A stretch of DNA of 64,000 bases from Hanleya hanleyi (taxonomy: Eukaryota; Mollusca; Polyplacophora; Lepidopleurida; Hanleyidae). The stretch covers positions 1 through 64,000 of the forward strand of contig JAVTVY010020587.1 in the NCBI GenBank assembly GCA_036873755.1, in the 5' to 3' direction. Positions 36,814-49,147 of the stretch are shown here, piece after piece (position 1 is the stretch's first letter; each line of letters starts with the position of its first letter). A program made the position numbers and the translations under genes. The notes beneath the pieces were generated by a model. That model searched no databases, had not been told where the DNA came from, and worked only from the letters and a program-made list of their open reading frames with translations.

Positions 36814-39800
36814 GTTGATTACTTCCCTTTGTTAGGCCAGGAATTCCAGATGACTGACACGTATACATGTAACCATGACTTCAACTAATCATTACCTGTA
36901 GAAAATGAAAACAAACATGGAATAATTGATTGATAAAAACCTAGGGATTCTCATAGCTGTAGAATGAAGATCGCACATCTAATATCGTGCAGATGGGTTT
37001 GTAACTAGTACCGGGGTATGTGTGACATCCAGGCCTGATCAGAATAAGATTGTGAACACTTTACAAGAACATCTTCAGATGGCAAATTTTCCATTGACTA
37101 ACCCTCATTTTGGTACCCAAAGTTGAAACTCCAATCATCATGTCCATACTGAGCAGGAATACAAGAACAGCTGTTGAAGTTTTCAACCCTTAGCTGACTA
37201 TTTTTCCATATCTCCTAAGAAATGCCAATACTTATACATATTTTGTGACCTGTATATCGAACTGTATTTTTTAGACTGAAGTAAAAACGTAAACAGGTTT
37301 TTGAAGTGGAACATATACTTCATGCAATACGTTCTCTCCAAGGATATTTAAAATCTAAATTTAGTGAAATGGTAAATTGTTGGTGCAATTTGATGCAATG
37401 GTTCTGACCTCGAAAAACTTTGTAGAGCGATAAGAGCCCCATTATCACTGTATATACATGTATGTCTTTCCCCCCCCCCCCCCCTACTCTGCATCAATGA
37501 GTCGGAGAACACGTATTGATCGATCGAACACCGCCCGCCGCCTACTTTCTCCAGCATAAGAGAACAAACAGCATTTTGGAAATATAGCACCATGTGATTT
37601 TTTCTTGTAGCACCAGTGGAAAATACCCATCGAGTTAAGAGTGGATTTACAGATAAACAACAACAACAATGAAGTGCTGGACATTTTTGGGAAATCTAGA
37701 CTTGAAATGACGTATTTTTATCAGCATATTTCAGGCTTTCAAGAACTGCATTAAACTGTAGAAATGTTAAAATATAAATTCAGTATAAAATGGTTTGTTC
37801 CGTGCATTTCGACGGAACGTTTTTGGCTTTGAACTTAGAGTGATGTATGTTGATCGGTACAAGTACTACCTGTTCGGGACCGAATCCTTCCACCGGTCGA
37901 GACATTTTTCAAATCTAGATGTAAAATGGTTCTTTGTGACTTATTTTGACAGCAAAGTTTTCGATTTCGTGTCGTTGTTGTGTGGATTTCGTGTCTGCCG
38001 TTGTCGATTCATACGCGCCACGACAGTCGAGTTGAATTTGTTGTAGCGAGTATGACTAGGGGGAACAACTCTTAACCATTGGCAGCTTACAATTTACATA
38101 TTCATACACCGTCACACGTAGAACTCCATTATTGTTAAAGGGTCATTTATTGTGGAATGATTAACAAACCACAGAAACCTCTTTTTTGGCAAAGAATTAA
38201 TAGCGGTACATTCAATTGGGCTTTACAACGAGATTTCATCAATGAAATCTGATAATTTTCAAGATAGGTTCAATTAAAATATAATGGATCGCATAAAGTT
38301 CACAAACCACATTGTTGACAGAAGGTCACGAGGGAGAATTGTTTATCAAAGCTGCATATAGTAAAGTTGCGAAAAGCGACAAACAGATAGTTCCAGAAGT
38401 TCAGTAACAAGTAGGTCGTAAATTACTAAATTGAAATTTAAAAAAAAAAATTCTTCAAAAGTCAGAACTTTTGTACCGAACTTTTGTACCAGTGTGGAGG
38501 TTAAGAACGTCGGGAGGCTACGAGTGTCCGGCTCCTATCTTTCAACTCAGATAGGACATTTTTTCTCAACATTGGGGATAAGTGTCCGTCCTTAGGTGTA
38601 ATAGAAAAGGATATGAGAAGGGACACTCTTAGCCATCACACCGGTATTTAAAATTGACAATTTCAAAAATGTTCTGAAATCGTTTTCATCAGAGATAAAC
38701 GTACCATAATTAAATACTATTGCATCAAGACAGCCTAAATTATACTTGTATAAATGTTCAGCTTGCTTGTAATTTCAACTGGGATGCTGAGATGTTTCGG
38801 AGGTGACAGCAACAAAAGAAATTATCCTTTAATCAGGCCTAAATTCGTGTTCAATTGAACTATATTATATAAAAGAGAACAAACAAGTTGTATCAAGACT
38901 CCGGTGTGTCAATCTTAATAAATTAATATCCTATCAATGCTCCCCGATCGTACATGTCTTACGTATTTCAATTGAATTTGGTGTTTTGAGCGCCCATACC
39001 ATGAATATTTAATAGCATTATGACATCATGGTCGCATCCATCTTCACCACGTCAAGGTTCGAACTATTTGTGAGCCAAAGGCGAACCCTTGACCAACTTG
39101 CATAGCAAACCGCGTTCCGCCCACACTCCAGTTACGTGACCTAGAAAAACTGCGCACATGGTAAAATACGTCTGAGTTTTAATTTCGCGGCTAAACTATT
39201 CGCTGAATACCGAATGTAAAATATTTAATCCAAGCACGCATAACAATAAAATATTAATGGATAGGCCAGTGAAATTTTATAGAAATCCGTGCGTTTCGAC
39301 CCAATTCAAGTCCTTCAGTGGGAAGGTGGGGTCGGATACACTGACATCGCGGACCGTCTTTAAAGCTTCGGTGTTTTCCACATTTGCCTGGCTTGTTGGA
39401 TGTTTGATGGTAGATGAATGGAGATGAATGGGTTTACTTTCTCTTCAAATAGATTTTGTTTTAAACTATGTTTCCTTATATTTAATAACGTTCATGGTTG
39501 TTGAAAAGGTGCATGTTCTTCTGCCACTGGGTATCGCACAAGCTATGGTGTTTTCGAATCTGTTCAATTGTCACGGTCGACATGGTCGCGGCGCTTAAGT
39601 GATCTGATTGTTCAATATGTGCAGGATGCCGCTGTGTGTCGTTGATCGCGATACATTGCCCAAGCGTATACTGCAGGGGCTATATATAGGATAGAGATAT
39701 TCAAATATTCATCCGAATTCAAAACAATTACACCCTCAACATCTCCAAAATCTTCGAAAGACAATTGAAAGCAGCCCATAGACCCAATGATGTTTCACAT

Positions 39801-39888
39801 TTGCCTGCACTTCGCCATCCATAAGATGGCCATCTTCCCTAGGCAAGACCAGTCCTTACACTAGCGCTCCACTCCCGGTGGAGAGTAG
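36814..39888. other. Intergenic between the MKRN2OS-like gene and the LINE
   Basis: No exon or repeat family was recognised with confidence. The region has a poly-C run near 37470-37485 and several domain-less ORFs (for example 37795-38046). If a makorin gene were divergently paired, its first exons would be expected here; none is visible. Confidence 0.5.
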
Positions 39889-39891
39889 AGC

Positions 39892-40017
39892 TTGCGGCAG
39901 GATACGCCTTGTCTCGAGTAGAGCTTGCGGCAGGATACGCCTTGTCTCGAGTAGAGCTTGCGGCAGGATACGCCTTGTCTCGAGTAGAGCTTGCGGCAGG
40001 ATACGCCTTGTCTCGAG
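39892..40017 (+). repeat. 33-bp GC-rich tandem repeat, four copies
   Basis: Unit AGTAGAGCTTGCGGCAGG followed by ATACGCCTTGTCTCG, four nearly identical copies. It lies about 370 bases upstream of the LINE ORF1 and may be the 5' UTR or promoter region of that element. The 33-bp period creates ORFs on both strands with repeated 11-residue blocks; these are not genes. Confidence 0.85.
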
Positions 40018-40385
40018 AAGATGTAAGATGGTTTGCGAATCGTGTGTCTCCATTATCGCGGAGCGATATCCAGTATTTTACCGGATTCTGTTCGGCCTTC
40101 ATCCGGCGGAGAACAGATCCGAGAAATCTGTTAAATTACAGGTTTTCATACCACTTCGGAAACAGATATTGCCTGGACTTACAAAATATATAGGTATGTA
40201 TAACTTTCGTATCATCCAAGAGGTGTGGTGGATCTGAAATTTTGAACAAGTAGTTCATCACATGACTCGAAAATGGCGAGTTACGTTGAGGGTTACGTCG
40301 GTAGACTTTAGCTGATTGGCTGACGAAGTCACGTGGTATTGATTTATGGAAATTCCCTCCTGCAATTGCCGAAAGTAGGCTGACC

Positions 40386-43211
40386 ATGGATACACACGGT
40401 CCCAGGGTCAGTCTTACCGCGTATAGATGACCGAGATGTTGTTACAGGTTGTGATGTTTCAATGGAAATCAAAGGTGAAAATGTGTACCTCAAGTTCAAT
40501 GCCGCAATATATCTTATTTTCAAATCAGCCGTGTCCTATCACTACAACGATTGCCCATTTACTAAAGGCACTGTCACCACACACAGCTTCCGCGATACGA
40601 ATGACGCCGAAGTACAGAGCAACTACAAAATCGACTTGCTAGATAATTCTGGATATACACTATCGTTATATCACACCAATGCGTCGGCAATGGTAAACGG
40701 TTCTGCCGTACAACACTTCATCAACACAGACCTGAACATAATCCAAGACATCTTTGGAAGATTTCGATTCAATAACTCCAGGGTCAATGTTAAAGCTATG
40801 AATGAGCATCTCAAGAGACTCTTTGCTGAAAAGCTGCATGATTATGCTTCTAACAAGAATAAAAATACTCGCCTCTGCAATCAAGCGTCGAGTACCAGTG
40901 TAAAATCAGCAACCCAACATAGGGTTGTGCGTATCAAACCGAAAAAGTCTACCCCTGCTCCACCAGAAAACATCAAATGTCCTGGCTGCAAGAAAAACTG
41001 CAAATCCAGAGGTGTATGGTGTCAATCTGGTCATCATTGGATCCATTACCGATGTGCAAAGTTTTCTGACCAGGAAATAGAAAACTTTGAAACTAATAAG
41101 GATGCAGAATTCACTTGCGTGGAACATATTCCTCCTATATCCGCTTCCTCCCGTAACTTTCCAGCCCTGATCGTTTCTCCTGCCATCGCTGCTCAAACTC
41201 TCCTGAAACAGATCAATACATGTAGTAGGGCTGGCTACAACACCAACCAACCTCAAATTAACACCAGGAATCATACGTTTAGCAGTTCTCAGTCCCAAAC
41301 GAGTACAAGTCCAAAAACTCTAATCATGCCAGATGTAAGCAACTATGTAGAGGACGATCAATCACCAACACCTGCTCAATGCGCTGTTATGATCTCGTGC
41401 TTGCAACCCCCATCATCTACTTCCACCCAAATAACCAACGTAGCTAGAGCCTTACTAGACGAATAATTGAGTCCATCTAGTCAAGATCTTGCTTGCCAAT
41501 ATTGCTTACTTAGCAAAGGCCCCAAACCTGGTGTATCGTGCAGATCTTGCCCCTCAGCCTTCCATGTGAACTGTGTGACACTCTCAGACTCGGTTATTCT
41601 GGACCAGGACGAATACATATGTCCTTCATGCTCTACGGATTCTTCTGGCCCCACGAATACAGCTGGTGGTATTCAATATACTGAATCTTCCTGCTCTGCT
41701 AACTCCACAGCTGTAACCATAAACACTCCACCTACATGTATTTTAAGTAATCACATAGCAGCTGTGCATGTACGTCAACAGGAGACAACTCCGAAGAGCG
41801 GGTCTCCTCCCCGTGAAGCACCATCAAAGAATAAATCCAATCCCAAAAATTCTGAGAATTCGCCCTTGAAAGAAATTAGATCAAGAGAGCAAAAACTGAA
41901 GAAAGCTGAAGATGACCTGAAGAAACGCAATGCTGCCCTTGAGGACACAAAGAGAGATCTGGCCTCTGTTCAGGCTTATATATACAACATGGAGGCCAAG
42001 ACTACTGAATTAGAAAGGAGCAACAACCTTATGAAGAAACGAATCTGTGCCCTAGAATCAATTGTGCCAAACCCATCAGAAGATCACAGCTTTCCTGTCA
42101 CGCCTACTGCTACAGTAATAAACCCTAGTGTCAATACATCTCCAGCTGCCTGCCTTGCCCATACCGGCCTCGAGCAAGATCTATCAAATTTAAAACAGCG
42201 TATCCAAGCTCTGAAATTTGAAGCCCTCTCCGAGAACTGGAACACAAAATACATCAAACATCTACACCAGCTCCACCACTCTCAACTGACGACTCCACTC
42301 GATATCCAATGCATCAACCCCATCAGTTACCACCCCGGTTTTTTCATCACCCACCACCATTGTTCCACCCACTCCAGTCACAAATGGCGACGTTACACCC
42401 TTCTATGTTTTACTCTCCTCCATGGAATCTGCATCCGACAGCTTCCAGTATCCCCAGCAATATTATGCCGAACGTCCATTACGGAAGACGACAGAAATCC
42501 TCAAATCCTCCAAAATCAAGCTGTTCTACTAAATTCTCCAATCATCAGCATCTCCCGAGAAAACAACAGTCGCGACAACCTACGAACGCATTCTGTGATC
42601 TATCGTCAGCCCAACCTACCAACAACAATTATACGTCCAACGCCACCAACAGTCAAGCTACTGTGCAATCTACTAACGTCAGTGTACCACCACTCCAGCC
42701 TACAAACGTCAGCTTATCACCAGTCCATCCTACAAACGTCAGCTTATCACCAGTCCAGCCTACCAAAGACCATTCTCCTATCACTGCTAAAAACGTCTCC
42801 TGCAGCCGGTCACCAATTCAGTCTTCCAACGACCACATCTCCAGTGCCACTAGTAATGATTCCTGCAACCTACCAGCAGTCCAGCCTATCAATCTCCATC
42901 TCACCGCCACCAACGCCTCTTGCAGCCTACCACTTATCCAGTCTACTAACGACGATATCTCTATCACCGAGAGCTACGTCCCCAACGTTAATCTACCACT
43001 AGTTCAGCCTACCAACGTCCCTATCACTGCTAACATCACCACATGGCGTACCCCACCAGTCCATTCTACCAACGACCATACCCCCCTCACTGCCAGTGAC
43101 GCCTCCACCAGCTCACTACAAGGCCAGACTACAAAACATTCTAGCGAGCCTGCATCAGAAGCTCAGCAGTCTTTTTTAGACTCGCGCATATCAATAACCA
43201 GTGTGACCTAA
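40386..43211 (+). pseudogene. LINE ORF1, two PHD fingers, interrupted by a stop and a frameshift
   Basis: The clear frame starts at ATG 40462; a possible earlier start is ATG 40386, in another frame. Order of parts: an N-terminal region of about 170 residues; a PHD-like finger at about 40978-41125 (C-P-G-C, C..H..H, C...H); TAA at 41464-41466; a second PHD-like finger at about 41494-41640 (C-Q-Y-C, C-R-S-C, H-x2-C, C-P-S-C); a Lys/Glu-rich coiled coil at about 41860-42060; then a Pro/Ser/Thr/Asn-rich tail. The tail runs in the -1 frame from about 42240 onward (PPRFFHHPPPLFHP and repeated Q(S/P)TN blocks) and ends at 43211, so one base has been lost or gained near 42235-42255. ORF1 proteins of such LINEs bind nucleic acid in the RNP; the PHD fingers suggest chromatin or protein contact. 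Confidence 0.8.
43172..43178 (+). promoter_or_regulatory. Candidate -1 ribosomal frameshift heptamer T TTT TTA
   Basis: In the ORF1 frame the codons are TCT TTT TTA GAC, so the heptamer T-TTT-TTA sits in the correct X-XXY-YYZ register. A -1 slip gives TTT TTT AGA and continues in the ORF2 frame through INNQCDLTQFEVTK into the endonuclease. The ORF2 frame is open only from 43145 and ORF1 ends at 43211, so the heptamer lies inside the 66-base overlap. A downstream stimulatory structure was not evident by eye. Confidence 0.45.
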
Positions 43212-43794
43212 CACAATTTGAAGTAACTAAAAGTACCCATGGCAAGCCAACCATCAAGAAGAAACTGGTTATCATCACTTTCAACTGTAAGAGCATTCTG
43301 CCAAATTCTGACAGTATACAAAACTTACTCCAGAAAGCGGATATCGTCTGTATCCAGGAGCATTGGCTCTTTAATTTTCAATTACCTATTCTACAAGACT
43401 TTAACCCTCACTTTAATTGCCAGGGAAAAGCTGTCGATGACCACGAACCAATCAGTCCTGTCCAGAGACCTAGAGGCTATGGCAGTGTCTGTATATTCTG
43501 GGCAAAACGTATTGACCATCTTGTCAACCCAGTATGTGAAGCCAACACCAGAATTCAAGTAATTGAACTCTTGATAGCACCGAAGCCCTTCCTGTGCGTC
43601 TGTGTGTACCTTCCAACTAGAGGTGCTGCGACCTACGATGCTGAATACAGTGAATGCCTAGATCAGCTGCACGAACTCCTCGTCAAGTATGTGGCTTCGC
43701 ATCATATCTGTATTGCTGGAGACTTCAACGCTGATCCACTGTCCACTACCCCAGATAACATAGACAAGTGTCTGAAGATATTCATCAAAGATGG

Positions 43795-43895
43795 TGCTAA
43801 TACTGTTATATGGAATAGGTCTTTGGAAAAGGGACGCGGATATTGTCTAAAGAACGACGGCTGAATTATGGATGACGGACTAGACCCTTGTAATT
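43795..43895 (+). repeat. LINE 3'-region segment inserted in the endonuclease
   Basis: TGCTAATACTGTTATATGGA through GACTAGACCCTTGTAATT matches the LINE's own 3' region at 46935-47042 (about 100 bp, around 85-90% identical by eye). It shifts the endonuclease frame and brings a TGA, separating IAGDFNAD from TSDHLPL. Confidence 0.75.
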
Positions 43896-46800
43896 ACCAA
43901 CGTCTCTGATGGTCCCACGTTTTTCCATGACAACGACAGAGTCTGTTCCACAATAGACCAGTTCGTATTTCCAGTCCAAGACCTCGATGTCTACAGCACT
44001 CCAAAACAAATAAACAAGAACTCTTCCAACACCTCTGATCATCTTCCACTGGAAATACAGACTTCACTAATCGTCTCTACGCAGAAACCTGTTGCACTCC
44101 CCTCCCAAGTAGTGAGAACCCAAAGACCTAGATGGGGAAAAATCGACCTGGACCCGTATCGCACCTCTTTGGCAGAAAATGTTGAAAGAGTTAAGCTAGA
44201 GAAGTTTTACGGCACGTCATCGGATTTCGATTTGAAACAGCTCTACATCAAGATCTGCTCTGCCCTTGTCAATGCAGTTCCTGAGTCCATTAAACCTCGC
44301 CCTTTCAAACCAAAGCGTCTCAGAGTCTGGAATAATGCCATCTTCACAGCAGTCCAAGAGAAAAAGAAAGCATACCAAGCATGGAAAGTACAGGGATCAC
44401 CCCTCGACTCCCAGAACCCCTCAAACATCAAGCTTAGAAAAACGAAGAAGAAGCTTCGCCAAGTACAAAGGACGGCAATCGTCATTGCTCGTGATGACAG
44501 GATGCAAGATATCATGAACGCCAACGAGCACGACAAATCAACTTTCTTCAAATTGATTAAAAGACAACGTTCAACAAAATCAACCCCTATATCTGCAATC
44601 TTTGTTGACGACATCAGCTATTCAGGCAACATGATCTGCGGTTGGGAAACTCACTTCAGTAAGCTTGCAACACCTAATGATAACCCCAAATTCAAGGAAG
44701 ACTGCAATAGAAGCAACATCTTCGACCAACTAGTTCTGTCAGATCTATGCTCGGAACAGGACACTTCAATCCCTGTCATCACTGAGAGTGACGTGAGAAA
44801 TGCTGTTCTCAAGCTCAACCCAGGAAAAGCTCCTGACATTGCAGGCGTTTCTGCCGAGCATGTGAAGCACGGAATTGACAGTGTTGCCTCATCTATAGTG
44901 TGTCTCCTGAATGCCATATTAAGAGCACATCGTCTCCCAGAAGTGATGAAAAACGGCATATTAACTCCAATATATAAGAAAAAAGGGGCCTCAGACTAAG
45001 CAGCCAATTATAGAGGAATTACGGTTATGCCGCTTATTACAAAGATCTTCGAAATCATCCTTCGAGACCATCTATCTGATACATTATCTGCTGCTCAATA
45101 TCCACTTCAACGAGGCTTCACTAAAAACGTATCTACCCTCTGCAGTGACTTAATTCTCCAGGAAGCAGTCCTTGAATCAAACGCCTCCTCAATGACATCA
45201 ATAATCGCATTCCTGGATGCCAAAGCGGCGTTTGATGTGGTTAACCACTCAAGCCTACTTCGTAAACTCTACATGTCTGGCATAGAGGGAAGTCTATGGC
45301 TAACTATCGCAGACCTTCACACAGAGGCCTATTCCCAAGTTAAATGGCAAAATTCAATATCTGACAAGATACACCAACAACAAGGTGTCCGACAAGGAGG
45401 TATTGTTTCTACTGACCTGTACAAAGTATATCTAAATGACCTATTGTACAGGCTTGAATCATGTGGCCTCGGATTCAAGATAGGATTTGTGAACTGTGGT
45501 GCCCCTACCTGTGCGGACGATGTTGCCCTAGTAGCTAACAACGAGATCCATCTTCAAACCCTCCTTTTTATGGCCGAAGACTACAGTAATAACGAAAGAT
45601 ATGAAATTCAGCCAGCAAAAAGCGGTCTACTCACCAACTCAAAATCCCAACACCTGCTAGAGCTTCATGGCCAGACTCTTCTCGCATCTGAACCTGTAAA
45701 ACACCTGGGTATTCTCAGAGACAATTCCCTTATATCAGCAAATTTTATAACCGTCGACCAAAATATCATGAAAGCCAGACGAGTGCTGTATTTCCTGATG
45801 GGGTCTGGCCTCCATGGCAAGAATGGACTCAACCCCAGTACCTCGTGCCATCTGTTGGAAATCTACTTCGTTCCAGTCCTTCCTCGCGGACTAGATGAGA
45901 CTCCTCCGAACGATAAAGAGATGAAGAGGATGGAACATTTTTACAAGAAGACCTTAAAAGAGATCATCTCCCTATACCTACACGTGTTGCAGACTCTGCT
46001 CCATATATTCTTGCTGCCACCCCACCGCTGACAGCCAAACTTCATCTGCGGATATTTTCCCTACTTCTCAGCATTTGCACGAACGACAAATTTATTGAGC
46101 ATGACATAGCTGTTAGACAAGTTATAATGAAAGGTCACGTCCAGAGCAGTAGGTTCTCGCTGGTGCGTAACCTACTGGCAGTATATCTCCTGCCTTCCAT
46201 CCATGATCTTCTAGATGACCCACCGAGCAAGTACAGATGGAAAACAATGACTCGCAGAGCAGTTACATCATTCTGGACAGAAGACCTGCGCTTCAGAACT
46301 GTATCCGTCACTTAAACATCCGCATCCACGTTCAAACTGTCTAACCAGAATGCATCCTGCAGTCTCGTCAGTCTCTAGTTCACAGTGTGAATCCAACATG
46401 TAAACTCTGCAACTCCGAACCGCAAGATTGTGAGCATTTCCTTGTCAAATGTCCTATATTGTCAGAAATCCGACAGAAATACATGCCAGAGCTTCTCCAC
46501 TCCATATGCCAGAACTGTAAGCAAGCTGTATGCCACGGGGTTAACACCGTACAAGACATTTGCAATTTTATCGTTAATCCATCATACTTCATCCAGAAAA
46601 GTGAGCAACATGAGGATTGCATACCTATGATGGAGAAATTTGTGAGGGTTTTAACCTACTGCCTTCACCATAGGCGAACTGTGTTGCTTACTCTCTAAAT
46701 CTGCCTAATGTGTGGGTTCCGATCTGCGGTCCTCATATAACAAACTGCATGTATTATCTCTGCTTGCTGAACAATTCACCTGTGAAACGATGGCGAAACA

Positions 46801-46934
46801 GTGAACTGTTGCAAATTTGGTGTCCCAGTGCGAAAATGCTTATTTTATTATTATTTCTTTTTTCTGTACGTATATTTTGTGTTTTAACCGGAAACCAGCC
46901 TATGTTTTTGTATACTATGTCTTTTTGAATTTGT

Positions 46935-47042
46935 TGCTAATACTGTTATATGGATAATGGAATAGGTCTTTGGATTATGGACGCGGATATTCTCTAATGG
47001 ACGACGGCTGGATTATGAATGACGGACTAGACGCTTGTAATT
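46935..47042 (+). repeat. LINE 3'-region segment, second copy
   Basis: The partner of 43795-43895, with an extra ATAATGGA. Within it a GGATTATGGACG / GGATTATGAATGACGG word repeats at short range, as in the 3' ends of some LINEs. It lies about 240 bases beyond the zinc-knuckle ORF end. Confidence 0.7.
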
Positions 47043-47100
47043 TTAACCAAATTTTACTCGAAAGAGGTGCCTCTCTTCAAAGGGGGAATTTACGATTGAA

Positions 47101-47283
47101 CTGTTGCGTAGCCAGGATTTACTGAGGGGAGGGTTCGCCTTCACTTCAAAAGGGTACATCGGGGGGTTCGCTGTATGGGAAAAGGGGCAAATAGGGGGTT
47201 CGCTTCAGTTTGAAAAGGACATTTATATGAGATATGTAATATTTCCGAAAGGGGTTTTTCCCGAACCCAATTAGGCTCTACAG
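47101..47283 (-). mobile_element. hAT-like MITE, reversed copy of the 11754-11953 family
   Basis: GCGTAGCCAGGATTTACTGA, then AGGGTTCGCCTTCACTTCAAAA, and near the right end AGGGGTTTTTCCCGAACCCA are the reverse complement of the 200-bp element at 11754-11953. The terminal bases have diverged (CTGTTGCG on the left) and no 5-bp duplication remains visible, so this is an older insertion. Confidence 0.75.
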
Positions 47284-47284
47284 A

Positions 47285-49147
47285 CACTGATCACATCTGC
47301 CTCTCATATGATGGAAGTGATATGACGGAAGTTGAGCACATCTGCTTCATTAAAGACGGGACCTTGGCTTCTTTTGAGGCACACCAGCTTCCTAAAATAG
47401 GATCATGAACACACCTGCTCCTTACAAGACACCCCGTAGGAACATTGCTCCTCACAGGATCGACCTTGCACACGTTTGATTCCTGAAAAGCGAACCTCCG
47501 GCACCTCTATTCCCTACAAGACAATACATATATTTTCTATAAGGTGGGCATGACAAATCTGCTTCACATACAATGGAAGTTAGGCACATCTGCTTCATAC
47601 AAGACGGATATTGGTCACAGCTGCTCCCTACTTAAGATGAAGGTTTGGCACATCTGCTTGGTATAACATGGATCTTTATCACATTTGCTTCCTACAAGAC
47701 GAACATTATTGGTTTCGGTTATAAAGTCAGAAGGAAGTAAATATTTTTCCTATCCCTCGTAATGTTAAATGACATGATTTCATTAAAAAGATCTCTTCCT
47801 GACATCAGACGAATAATGCCCGGACATCATGTTTCATCACAATAGATCAGTGATCATTTAGACGGTATGATAACATGGTGCTATCTAGTACCAATTTCAA
47901 TGAAACAAGACTGACCGACGTTGCGCGATTTCACTAGTTCCGCGTTGAAAACAATACTGCAAATCAACTGACCGTAAATATTGGCAGGGCGCGTTAATTA
48001 CGTGGGGGATTTACGTGAAATTTGCAGATAATATTTTGGACTTACTCATCGATATTAAACCACCAGCACTTTATCTGAATACCAATTACCAATCGTAGGG
48101 CTAGCCTGTCCCATAGTCCGATACATTCGGGGTACGACCGGCTGAATTGGTGTATTAGTTCCTTTTTACCTCCAACGGACAAACCTTGGGTACACCTGCT
48201 TGCCACACGACGGTACATGTTTCCTATAAAATGACTGCGATGACCCTGGAGCAAATCTCTCTTTCTATAAGATCCTTCTGTTATGTTGGACCGTGGGCAC
48301 ATCCGCTTCTAACAGGATCCACCGTGAACAGATCTGCTCTCTACAATGCAAGGCTGGCCGTGGTCACATCTGTTTCCTGTCAGCCGGATCTTGGGCACAT
48401 ATTTCCTACAATTCAAACCACAGGTACCTCTGCTCCCTGTAAGACACATCTGCTCCCTACAAGGCAATGCCGACCATGAACACATCTCTATCCTGTAAGT
48501 TAAATCTTGGGCACATAGTTCCTATAAGTCGAATTGTAGGCATATATGCTTTTTGTAAGACAGATCATGAGCAGATGAATGTGACGAAAACAACCAATTA
48601 GCACAACTGGTTTCTGGATCTTTGCCATCGGCTCAACCATAAGATGAACCTCTGGCACATCTGCTATCTATAAGACGCATCTTCGGGACATCTGCTCCCA
48701 ACAAGGCAAAACCTTCGGCGTATATGTTCCCTACAAAATGGACTACGATGGACCTTGGGCACATCTGCTTCCCACACGATGGGTTGTGTAAACATCTACA
48801 GGTTACAAGAAGCACAAACGTTTTGAACGAACATTATGCAAATTATGCTACCGTACACAAAAGATAAACATAGGGCTCATCTGCTCCGTACAGGGCCTGA
48901 AGCACTTCAACTCTCTACATGGCGAGGCAAACCATAGACATCTGTCGCCGGATCTTGGGCACATATTTCCTACAAGATGAGCCGTAGCCACCTACCTGCT
49001 TCTTAAAAGATTAATCTTTGGCACAAAAACAGAGATAATCTTAAGCACATCTGTGTTCTTCAAAACAGATCTCAGTGAACATCTGCTTCAAAAATGATGG
49101 ATCTTTGGCATATATTTCCTATAGGACAATTTTTTTTATAAATATTT
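47285..49147 (+). repeat. Degenerate ~32-bp repeat field, duplication copy 1
   Basis: Dozens of diverged units near GGACCTTGGGCACATCTGCT followed by TCCTACAAGAC. A 1.85-kb part (about 47299-49147) is duplicated at 51680-55232 in the same orientation, including a non-repeat centre (AACAATACTGCAAATCAACT, then GACCGTAAATATT). The ORFs here follow the repeat and are not genes. Confidence 0.8.

Larger units (their letters stand above)
43145..46698 (+). pseudogene. LINE ORF2: endonuclease, reverse transcriptase, zinc knuckle (broken)
   Basis: The frame opens at 43145 inside the end of ORF1 and has no ATG before the endonuclease. Endonuclease motifs: ITFNCKS, DIVCIQEHWL, GYGSVCIFW, VYLPTRG, IAGDFNAD (about 43725) and, after the insertion at 43795-43895, TSDHLPL (about 44034). 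RT motifs: NPGKAPD, YRGITVMP, FLDAKAAFDVV (about 45210), QGVRQGGIVSTDLYK (about 45385) and CADDVALVA (about 45513). A zinc knuckle C-K-L-C...H....C follows at 46399-46450. Breaks: TAA at 44997-44999 between GASD and AANYRG, a frameshift near 45965, another near 46285, and a stop near 46350. Reverse transcription primed at the target is the known role; this copy cannot encode it. Confidence 0.85.
40386..47046 (+). mobile_element. Decayed CR1-like LINE, near full length
   Basis: ORF1 (two PHD-type zinc fingers, a coiled coil, a Pro/Thr/Asn-rich tail) is followed by an overlapping ORF2 with apurinic-like endonuclease, reverse transcriptase and a C-terminal CCHC-type zinc knuckle, then a ~350-base 3' region. 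The RT shows FLDAKAAFD, RQGGIVSTDLYKVYLND and CADD. The PHD-bearing ORF1 and this RT type fit CR1-like elements, which are abundant in molluscs. The copy is dead: at least three in-frame stops, several frameshifts and a ~100-bp insertion in the endonuclease. The 5' end may extend to the 33-bp repeats at 39892. No target duplication was found, so the outer limits are uncertain. Confidence 0.85.

Noticed and set aside
37795..38046. 83-codon plus-strand ORF as a divergent partner of the MKRN2OS-like gene
   Set aside because: No Cys/His spacing of a CCCH or RING finger, no splice signals and no domain.
39839..40102. ORFs on both strands with 11-residue repeats
   Set aside because: They arise from the 33-bp tandem; opposite strands and several frames are all open.
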